DNA of 64,000 bases from Riptortus pedestris (lineage: Eukaryota; Arthropoda; Insecta; Hemiptera; Alydidae): NCBI GenBank assembly GCA_019009955.1, contig CM032230.1:7804001-7868000 (forward strand), read 5' to 3'. A program made the position numbers and the translations under genes. The notes beneath the pieces are model-generated. The model ran no database searches. It was given only the letters and a program-made list of their open reading frames with translations, and was not told the origin of the DNA. This document shows, piece after piece, positions 54,993 to 64,000 of this stretch; the stretch's first letter is position 1, and each line of letters opens with the position of its first letter.

Positions 54993-55240
54993 TGTAACGT
55001 CCAATCTTGTAAATAATATTTTGTATATACCTCCTATTTTAAATCTACTTATGTATTCCATTAGTGTTCTACTACCCATACTTAATAGTTTTGTATATAT
55101 TCATGTAGATATGTAAATAATCTTTTGTGTTATCCTATTTAAGCGAATTTTGAGTGATTTTTATCGCTTAGTGTGTCAAGAAAAAGAAGAAATACTGCTC
55201 TGCTGTTCTTCGCTTTATTATTGTGAGGATTTGTAATTCT
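54993..55240 (+). repeat. Possible solo-LTR-like segment
   Basis: It starts TGTAACGTCC, a common LTR beginning, has TATTTAAG at about 55136 and is followed by 'tctggggctctaacg', which recalls a primer binding site region. No second copy, no target duplication and no CA end were found, so this remains weak. Confidence 0.2.
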
Positions 55241-57000
55241 GGGGCTCTAACGTGAAGCTTCTAAAGTTTCTGTAGCCCAGTTAAACATCTAGAGCAGCTT
55301 AAAACTGTAAGTTTTTAGTCATTTTGATATTATGTCTTTAGTGTGTTTCACAATGACACATTAATAAATTAAAAAGTGATTGTTGTCTGAGGCAAGCAGT
55401 ATTTCTTGAAACACTTACGCTTATTACGATATTTTCTGTTTCTAATCACATTCCATTTATTTATTTTTTTTAATGTTTAGAAACATTTGTTTTGATTCTT
55501 TGGAATCCAATATTCCTACAATTGTGTAAAAGATTGCATAGAAACATCACTCAGAAATGAATTAAAATGAAACAATAACAATTGGTTTATTACTCATTTT
55601 AATATATTTGTTTAAGCTAGATGATTTTCTTATTTGAGGATATCACATGCTCTTGGTATTTACAATAACAAAGATGAATTCAAAACCATCCACAACAAGT
55701 AAATAAATAGAATATTAGTTAATATTACTGTATTATTAAGTATATAGTATGTACTTTTGAATACCTCATCATAACTTTATAAAATAGAAATAGATTTAGA
55801 TCTAACATGCACAGAACAGAAGTTTATATTGAAGATCACCGCTATTTGATTCGAAATAAATCTTTATTATTCATTCAAACAATATTTTCGTCTGTTTTTG
55901 CATAACATCTTATTACGGGTATTTCATTAATTCTAACTGTACACGTCACAACTAGGAGCTTAGAGCATAATAATATTCATTTATTTTGAAGTTAATTCTT
56001 CTCGTTACAGATAATTATTGTTTTAATTATTCCAACAAAAGCCCCCTTTTAAATTGAATATATTGATTTGCAACTCTTGACTTGTCAATATGTTTATATT
56101 TGTGATACATCACAAAGTAATGTATGTTACTCTGTCCTCATTGACTTAGCCAAATGATTTTTTCTTTATTGATATATGGTCATGTTTTGAGATTTTACCG
56201 ATCTTTGCACATTTTGAACTGTAATGTATGTAGTTCTTCTGTCTTAAAATGCAGAAATATTTGTAACATTATACACTGATGATTTATATTGCAGGAATTG
56301 TTTTCAATATTTGATGCCATTCTGTTAGCAGATCATATTTTTGATTTACTTAATAGTTGACTATTTTTGTATTTATACGTTGTTCTATCACTATTATTTG
56401 TTTTACCTTTTTAACACTGTTTTACAAGTGGTAATTGATTTTAATAAAAGAATTGGAGAGTTAAAATTGGTATTATTTTTTCCTTCGCCCTTAAAATAAA
56501 CTTTTTATGGAGACCTTATTTTCAGGTTTCAGTAATTCCCTCAGGTTAAAAGTTAAGTCTTGCTTATATCTAAATGATAAATAGAATATGAGATCACATC
56601 TCAGTATTTCTAGCACATGGGAAATCTGTTCTATTTACTCAATTCTCGTGTGTTGTTTTGGTGATTCTTCTCCATAGGGGTGTAATGAAATTGCCATCGC
56701 ATTACATAAGCCCATTATAAATAACCATATATTTTATATTGTGAGTATTCTCAGCACAGAACACATTAAGATTATTATTTATGAATGCTTAAATGCATTC
56801 TTTTTACTTTTAAATAAGAGTTATATCCAACTTGAAGTTAAGTCACCATGTGCTCTAGCATTTTCGTAGATAACGCCGATGGATTTTTATTACATTCACA
56901 GCTCTTAAAGGTGATACACTAATTAATAATACGGATGAATTTTGATAATAAATTCCCGTTAAATGCACTTTTTGAGCGTATTTCGATCGGCAGTTCAAAG
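55241..57000. other. AT-rich intergenic region
   Basis: No gene recognised. AATAAA occurs at about 56442-56450 ('ttttaataaaagaattgg'). A reversed, mutated HINE-like 5' end is visible near 56613-56655 ('cacatgggaaatctgttct'). Confidence 0.35.
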
Positions 57001-57017
57001 TTCACTGCTGGGCTAGG

Positions 57018-57060
57018 CCTATATAAGGACCCCTGACAGGATGGATTAACATCAGAGCAG
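57018..57060 (+). promoter_or_regulatory. Candidate core promoter (TATA and initiator)
   Basis: CCTATATAAGGAC (TATATAA at 57020-57026) is followed by ACATCAGAG with TCAGAG at 57052-57057, 34 bases from T to A. It is followed by a GC-richer tract to about 57190. The transcribed unit is unknown: no convincing coding sequence follows on this strand, so it could be an LTR or a non-coding first exon. Confidence 0.35.
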
Positions 57061-57739
57061 CATCCTCTGGAAGGGAGACCCTTGTTGGTGAGGCCTTGCT
57101 AATCCTTCAAGTTGTTCTGGCCTGAGCCAGACTACTTCTTGCTTTTACTATCTCTCAAGGCTAAGTCAGCAATTCTCTTAAAAAGCTAAGTGTTTAATTG
57201 TAATATAACATAAGTAGAAATAAGTGTCCCCCATTATAGTATTAAAAGGTGCCTTTTGATTTTGATTAATAATTATTATTGGAGAATATTTTTATTATAA
57301 ATAAATTTATATATGTTTGAATTTTGACTTCAGTCGATTGTTGGTGGGCCCTTCCTAAATTCTTGTTAGTGGTTTGGTTGTGGGAATTTTCATCTCTTTC
57401 AGCTTCCACTGCTTATCGCCGCAGCCAGATCGCAACAGGGATAATAAATCAAAATATTAAAACAATCAAAAACTCTTTATTATTTTTTTTTACAATATCT
57501 AGGGCTGGATGTTCCTTTAAGGTAGCTAGGTTTAGCCTAGGGCCATAAGATCAAGAAGAGCCTGAATTCAAATTGTTAGCGAAATTTAAGTTACACTAAT
57601 GTTCCATTTTGGTTTACTTTAAGACTTAAAATTTTATAATAATTCTTGCATAAACTTAAAAGGTGAATTATTATGAAATCAATTTTCTGAAATGAATTTG
57701 GTTTAATCTTCAATGTACTGTATATATTTAATTTAATTT

Positions 57740-57960
57740 GATGGGAAATATGATTATTTGTGTTTTAATCTTGTTAAACAATTTGTATTCTACAATTCCT
57801 GTCCTATGCATTTTTTCCTTACTCCAATATTGACCGAGTTATTCGTGCTTTTGTCTTTTCAGTCTTTAGTAAACCCCCTTTTCTACATATTGTGCTCAGA
57901 AAATATTCAAAGGTTGGGAAATGAGTTTGATAAAAACATTGACCATAAAAAAATGATTTA
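57740..57960 (-). mobile_element. Degraded HINE-like fragment
   Basis: 'aatcttgttaaacaatttgt', 'ccaatattgaccgagttatt', 'agtaaacccccttttctaca' correspond to the reversed body of the family. Confidence 0.4.
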
Positions 57961-58382
57961 TCAATTTTATATTAATTTATCACTAATACAAATTTTCCAT
58001 TAAGGGATACATTCCATTCAGTTTCTTATTGATCCAAGTGGTAGGTCATCACACCCTTGTACCATATCCCAAATATTTTATCCATTTACGCATTCAGTTT
58101 TAATGGCAGACAATGATGAAACAGTAAAACTAGAAAAATCATTGACCAGTTTAAACCCTAACATTTTGAGAAAGTTCTGAAATATTTGTATTATGCTGAT
58201 GTAATATTTACAAAAGTAGATAAGAGTAAAAGTATAAATAATTTGAATTTCTCAGTCATGTACTACAATTAACCTAGAAATGGCTCCACATCTTCTTTTA
58301 TTAATATTATATAAGAAATATTTTGAAGGCCATATAAATGTAAAAGCGAGATGAATCTGTTTTGTGTGTTTTAATTTTAATG

Positions 58383-58590
58383 GGGTTCAGATTAGCCACA
58401 TGTGTTAAAGCGTTGGCATTAACTTCACATGGTAAAGCAAGATTGGTCAGCTTGATTCTCGTCTGGAAAATAGGAATTTCTTTAGTTACAAAATCCTTTG
58501 TTCACCCTGGATAAAAAATGGTGGTAGCCTGAAGATAAGCAGTTCTAATTAGAAGTAGTTGCATAAAGTGGACATTAGAATATTAATTTT
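58383..58590 (+). repeat. tRNA-derived SINE, old copy
   Basis: 'ggttcagattagccacatg', 'ttaaagcgttggcattaac', 'cagcttgattctcgtctgg' (B-box region), 'caccctggataaaaaatggt', 'gcataaagtggacattag'. More diverged than most. Confidence 0.7.
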
Positions 58591-58624
58591 AATCTATAGA
58601 AGTGAAATCATCATCATACTCAAG

Positions 58625-59640
58625 GGCTAGGGCTACACCTTGTAGGTGCAAGCATTATGCTATTTCTGGAGCTGCTCTTTTCATATTTCAATACCCACCC
58701 AAATCCATAAGATGTTTGATGTCTTCAAAATAGGATTTGAAGTCATCAAACATCTAGGCCTTCCTCTTCCCCAAGGACCTTACCTTTGAATATAATTGTA
58801 ATGAAATTGTTGTATCTTATAATGGTCAAACAGTCCTTTTTTTCCATGGCTTTTAATTTCACTTACCACATTTAGAACATTCACTGTGGGTTTTTTTTGT
58901 AATCCAACTTTTTCTGGTGAGCCTGCGCAAAATCTACGTTTCCTTTGCTTCCAATCTATTATACTCCCTTTTGTGGAGAGTCCAACTTTAGCTCCTGTAA
59001 AACAGTACTCTCCAAACGAATGACAGCAAATATGTATTTGGTATCCATGCTTATGTGCTCATTAGTTAAAATACTCCTTTTACTTTGGAAGGCTTGTTTT
59101 GCATGTGATATTCTTCTATTGACTTCAGCTCTACTGTCAGTGTCTTCACTTACGATACTTTCCAGTTAACTTCACTTTTTCATGTATAACGTTTCCAATT
59201 TTAATATTTATATGTTCATGGCTTTGTTTCTTCTCTACTGCCAAAACTTTTGTTTTATGTGCGTTTATCTTGAATTTGAACTGATCTAGAGCATCCTTTA
59301 GGACTTGCAGCATTCTTTTCGTTTTTACTTTAGACATTGCCACTATGTCATCTGTAGCAATGAACAGATTTAACATTTATCAGAATACCTTTAGTCCCTT
59401 CTTTCATTTTCATTATTGCCTCTTCAATGTACATATTGAACGGATAAGATGGTAGAGGATACCCTTACCTTAAATCTTTCTTCTAGCTAGCCTTTCAGAC
59501 TAATTTACAATAATTTCTGTACTCTGGCTTTCATAAATTTTTCAAGCTAACTTTCTTTCCTAACAATCGATTATTATCTTATCCTTGCAGTCAAACATCA
59601 GTTTCCAGTTAACTGTATCAAAAAAAAAAGAAAAAGACTT
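58625..59640 (-). pseudogene. LINE remnant: RT box to C-terminus
   Basis: The minus strand from about 59376 reads LFIATDDIVAMSKVKTKRML and KFKINAHKTKVLAVEKK. This is the catalytic ADD box of a non-LTR reverse transcriptase (Thr replaces Ala) followed by the thumb motif 'KIN..KTK'. Further on, 58625-58900 contains GRGRPR and the C-terminal end also found at 45646-45960. Frameshifts and stops are frequent. With 27535-27850 it defines one old LINE family; by its C-terminal GRGRPR/WxxL block it resembles RTE/CR1-like elements. Confidence 0.75.
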
Positions 59641-60180
59641 CTGATTTTATTCACACCCTACTCCGCCCAAATTCCCATTCCTGTATTTTATATAGAAATA
59701 AAATACTGAACTTAAATTGAAAGAAACAAAATATATAACATGTAGTTTAAATGTGAAATATATTGGTTAAACAATTACATTTTTTCATTTTCAATTATTA
59801 AGTCTTCATTGTCATTTACATTTTTTTTTTTCATAATGGCTTTTACATACTGATCTGATATAAATGATGGCTGGCTAACAAATAGTTAAGGGTAAGATTT
59901 TTCTAGCTCTCGCTTCAGTTTCCCTCTCTAGCCCTTAAGTATAATACTTCTGATTATTGAGGAGATGCAATTGAAATATCTACATTGCACTGTAACTATT
60001 AACACTATAATATCAAAATAGTACAATTAAGGCACTCTGTTAAAAATTTACTACACATGTATTTCCAAATGATAATAACTGCCTAAATAAAAATCATAAT
60101 TTTTATGTTCTTGAAATTTTGGTGTGTCACACTAGTAATGTCATCTAGCACTATGTCCCTATACCCGTATATTCTCTATA
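59641..60180. other. AT-rich spacer, nothing recognised
   Basis: A-rich 'aaaaaaaaagaaaaag' near 59620-59635, then AT-rich sequence without family words. Confidence 0.35.
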
Positions 60181-60480
60181 CCTAAATCAAAATTAGATGA
60201 GTAGCAGTGGGGGTGTACAGAAGGATGGAAACAAGAAAGTACTAATAACTCCCTTAATATTTGAGTTACAAGAAAATCTGTAGAAAAACAACTGTAATCA
60301 TCAATAGTCCAACAAGATTTGTTTTATAAAATTGTTTGATCCGACTCATAGTAATGAAGATATTTTGAATTTTCAAATTCCCCCTCTCTAAGCCTCTTCC
60401 CCCTATTCCGTGTTCGATTTCAGTCATTAATGAATATGAACATTAGAGTTGAATTTAATGGTATGATATTGAGTATGTTA
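60181..60480 (+). mobile_element. HINE-like internal fragment
   Basis: 'cccttaatatttgagttaca', 'tttgatccgactcatagtaa', 'gaagatattttgaattttc', 'ttccgtgttcgatttcagtc', 'attaatgaatatgaac' in the usual order, without either terminus. Confidence 0.55.
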
Positions 60481-61530
60481 CAGATCGAATAATCATTTTC
60501 GAATGAAAATCTTTCGATGATGTCATCACACTACAATATTTGGTATTAAGCTTTGAATAATGTGTCATGATATAATAAATTATTTTTAATATGACATTAG
60601 TAGGTGTTCAAGAGCCATATTGAACAAAAATATTGACTGCTTTAAAATATTGAATTTCGTATAATTTGAAAAATAGTTCATTCAATTTTCCTTTTTTTTT
60701 TCTCTCTTGAATAGTACTAGCAATGTTGAAATTCAGTACATCGGACAGAATCAGTGATGACTTTTTTTTTCTATCTTCTCTTCCACGATTATTACCATGT
60801 GGCAAGCAAGGAAAGATTAATACCTGTAGAGAATATAATGATCATTATCAATAACCATTATAATCATTATGGGTAGCCTTCGAAAAAGCAAACCAATGTT
60901 TTCGCTACATTTTATCAATTAAATATACTTTAGAGTTTTTTATGGATAACTTTTGTAGCATTACAATGGTAGTCTAATAGATAATAGATTGGATGCAATG
61001 TAAATATGGATTTGGTGCAGTACAAGTTGGACTTATTACTGTATTTGATAATATATACTTGACAAAATCTTATTTTGCCCACAACAGATATTTCAATTAC
61101 AACAAAAATTTTGAAAAAAAGTACTTATTAAGTTTGTCACCAAACACAATATTCTTGTCACAGCAAACTTACTTGCTCAGTGAATTTTCTTCTGCATTTG
61201 CTGTTTTCAATAATTCAAAGCCTAATAGTGAAGTAGATGATAAAAATGTAAAACTTTTAATTTTGGACTTGAATGAACTCAATATTCAAATGTTTTGAAA
61301 AAAAATGTTTTCCTCATCATTCTATGAAGGGTCAAGGTCTGCCACAGTGCTTTGGAGAGAAATCTAGTGGTATGTATTATTATGGTGACGTAACTGGCCA
61401 AGGATAGCTAGGTGAATGGATAAAAGATCAAAGTTAATGCTTTGTAATAGTAAAATTTAGGCTGAAATACTGGGCCTTGAATTTGTCTTTTTAACATCAT
61501 AACTGAGTGCATTATTAACTAGGCGGATAC
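60481..61530. other. AT-rich region with one unassigned open frame
   Basis: A 101-codon + frame at 60993-61298 (MQCKYGFGAVQVGL at its start, LILDLNELNIQMF at its end) begins with ATG and has no recognised domain. It could be chance in AT-rich DNA or an exon; there is no supporting signal. Confidence 0.2.
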
Positions 61531-61570
61531 CCCCTCAGGTCATTCCATCTCAAATCATCCAGGCCATGTC

Positions 61571-62214
61571 ACCCATGGTTTCAGATTTCAATGACAATTT
61601 TTTTAACAACACTTTTTACCTTCCTTATGAAGAATATAAAATTTTACTTTGATATCTCCAGTAGTTTTTGTGAAAAAAAATGCTGAAATATTGAGAAAGT
61701 TTGTGTAACTGACATTTTTAAGGTTGCTTATTTGGACACATTGTATTAGAAAAAAAATCATAACTTTAGTGATTTTCAACATATCAAGATAAAATTTTCA
61801 CTAAAGTGTTCACAAAAGCATGGAGATACAGGAAAAAAATAAATTGATGATCATATTAAAATATAAGCCCCCCCAAAATTTCACTAACTGCATCTTTATT
61901 AAATTTTTTTTTTAAGAAACCCCAATTTTTCAAATATGCTTTTGCACATGAGGCAGAATACTTAAGCAAGCAAACTTTTTTTTAAATTATGCGTTAATGT
62001 GCAAACTAAAAGACAATGAAAGAAAAACAATGGCTTTGCTTATGCATTTTTTTGGAGATAAACCAAAATAATTTGGAATTTTCTCAAAAAATTCTATTCT
62101 ATGAACAAATATGAAAAATAATAACAAAAAAAATTAAGTAATGGTTAGTTTAGGTGTATGACCTTTTAAAAAGACTTACGAATTTAAAAAAAAAAATTCC
62201 TTGGTTTAATTCAA

Positions 62215-62283
<69 letters not shown>

Positions 62284-62951
62284 AATCAATTAAGAGATAA
62301 AAAACATTAAAAAATCAGTAAATATTTTAATATAAGTTTTTTATTTGACATAGTGCATAGCACATGATTATTTTTTATATTCTCCTCTAATACTGACTTT
62401 TACTTTATTAGTACTAATAATTATTTTTCAGCTTTCAGACATAAATAGAATTAATACTTTATAGAAACTGGTTTTAATTTTAAATTTGTCACAGCATATA
62501 AATGCATTAAACAAACAACAATAGTAATAAATCATAAATATTATTTTGATAATAATTATAAAAAAGGCCATTTTTCTTTTATGTGTGTGTATGGGTAGAC
62601 AGTTTGTTTTTTGATCATTTATAAAAAGTTAATAAAAAGGGAAGGAAATGTAATTAATGTCTTTTCTTTGGTACATACTTGCAAAAGCAGATTAAAAAAT
62701 GACTCCTTTTTTTCCCCATGAATATAAAAGTACAGGGATTTAGATTTACTAAAAATGGAAAGTAAACTTTTTCATTATTATAATTTAATGTCATGCAGTA
62801 AAAATGTTATATATCATTTATTAATTTACATAGTTTTCACGAATTTCAAACTGCACTGCGCTATATAAATAAATTATCTGCAATATGTCAAATAAAATAA
62901 TTATATTAAAATATTTACATATTATATATATTATTTTATTTGTTAGGTTAC

Positions 62952-63012
<61 letters not shown>

Positions 63013-63987
63013 ATTTTTATGGAATAAATGAAAAATTACCATTTTCATTTCTAATAAGATGCTAACCTAACGCTGCACCAACAACAAGACTGGTAGAGTG
63101 TAAAATGTCCCTGAAAAGGACATAACTGACATTCAAAAACAATGCCTCTTGATTTGAAAAAGAAGGCATCACTAAATGGTAATATATTTAAAGATTTATA
63201 ATACATTTAAGATAATCCAGTTCTTCCAGTTTTTCAAATGATAATTTGTCATTTAATAGAGATTTAATTTTTTCAATCTTATATGTGCATCCTTCCCTAT
63301 TTATCAATTCTGTAAATAAATATTACATTTTAATTAAACCAAGGATTTTTTTTTTAAATTCGTAAGTCTTTTTAAAAGGTCATACACCTAAACTAACCAT
63401 TACTTAATTTTTTTTGTTATTATTTTTCATATTTGTTCATAGAATAGAATTTTTTGAGAAAATTCCAAATTATTTTGGTTTATCTCCAAAAAAATTCATA
63501 AGCACTCAAAAAGCCATTGTTTTTCTTTCATAGTCTTTTAGTTTGCACATTAACGCATAATTTAAAAAAAAGTTTGCTTGCTTAAGTATTCTGCCTCATG
63601 TGCAAAAGCATATTTGAAAAATTGGGGTTTCTTAAAAAAAAAATTTAATAAGGATGCAGTTAGTGAAATTTTGGAGGGGCTTATATTTTAATATGATCAT
63701 CAATTTATTTTTTTTCCTGTATCTCCATGCTTTTGTGAACACTTTAGTGAAAATTTTATCTTGATATGTTGAAAATCACTAAAGTTATGATTTTTTTTCT
63801 AATACAATGTGTCCAAATAAGCAACCTTAAAAATGTCAGTTACACAAACTTTCTCAATATTTCAGCATTTTTTTTCACAAAAACTACTGGAGATATCAAA
63901 TCAAAATTTTATATTCTTCATAAGGAAGGTAAAAAGTGTTGTTAAAAAAATTGTCATTGAAATCTGAAACCATGGGTGACATTTTTA
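61571..63987. repeat. Long inverted repeat, arms about 630 bp
   Basis: The left arm (about 61567-62212) and right arm (about 63335-63987) are inverse copies of high identity. Shared words include 'gtcacccatggtttcag', 'gcttttgtgaacactttag' and 'gaggcagaatacttaagc'. The core of about 1.1 kb is AT-rich and contains two (AT)n tracts (62219-62280, 62955-63009). No transposase frame is seen. It may be a foldback element or a non-autonomous DNA transposon with long termini. Sequence outside the arms differs on the two sides from 'atgtcaccc' outward. Confidence 0.85.
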
Positions 63988-64000
63988 CATTTTGCTGGAT

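Noticed and set aside
54993..55240. Confident LTR retrotransposon call
   Set aside because: Only the TGTAACG start and a TATA-like word support it; no partner LTR, target duplication or gag-pol remains were found.
60993..61298. 101-residue open frame as a gene
   Set aside because: No domain, no promoter or splice signal, AT-driven composition. Kept only as a note in the spacer description.

Overview
The window is eukaryotic, AT-rich and gene-poor, and most likely comes from an insect with a large, transposon-loaded genome. The evidence is a C-type lysozyme of insect type, an A-type cyclin, tRNA-derived SINEs, decayed LINE reverse transcriptase and RNase H pieces, a hAT MITE and many rolling-circle transposon copies. 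The order cannot be settled from the sequence. There are no bacterial operons, ribosome binding sites or CRISPR arrays. Only two protein genes are well supported: a lysozyme (19261-19899, probably continuing to about 20422) and an intronless cyclin A (51003-52319), both on the + strand. Almost all other short open frames sit inside repeats.

Repeats explain most of the rest. (1) The dominant family, called here 'HINE-like', starts AAAGTCCGTCACGCAGG, carries AGCAGATTTCCC just inside that end, has an internal (AT)n tract, and ends with a hairpin (GATTTCCCTTAAGGGAAATC) followed by TGCTAAAA. Good copies lie at 4408-5352, 6568-7419, 25079-25672, 32375-33121, 33556-34295, 34737-35423, 42239-42850, 48656-49339 and 49494-50333; dozens of fragments fill the spaces. 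The layout (no terminal inverted repeat, a subterminal inverted repeat, a central microsatellite, a 3' stem-loop) is that of Helentron-associated elements such as DINE-1. (2) Classical non-autonomous Helitrons start TC, end with a hairpin plus CTAG, sit between A and T, and contain internal repeats of about 298 bp: 1-574, 13100-14312, 14912-16701, 29500-30165, 38821-39738. (3) A tRNA-derived SINE is present in over a dozen copies. (4) LINE remains of two kinds: an RNase H-bearing one (1640-2380) and a family recognisable from its RT box and C-terminus (27535-27850, 31590-31756, 45646-45960, 58625-59640). (5) A hAT MITE with a perfect 8-bp target duplication (42960-43400) and a hAT-like fragment (3497-3912).

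Layout: 1-18 kb is transposon mosaic. At 18.2-20.5 kb the lysozyme sits behind an old tandem duplication. 20.5-50.4 kb is mosaic again, with a large inverted repeat (21.77-22.77 kb), a 40-bp minisatellite (25.76-26.44 kb), a 20-bp satellite (27.9-28.4 kb) and a three-element tandem cluster (32.4-35.4 kb). Cyclin A with its AT-rich downstream flank occupies 50.4-57 kb. 57-61.5 kb holds a promoter-like site and LINE debris. The window ends in a long inverted repeat with arms of about 630 bp (61.57-63.99 kb).

The two genes are unrelated in function (antibacterial muramidase; S/G2-M cell-cycle regulator) and do not form a system. The most interesting signals are the rolling-circle families and their nesting, the recombinant tandem cluster whose middle element is a chimera of its neighbours, and a probable concealed frameshift with a further exon in the lysozyme gene.
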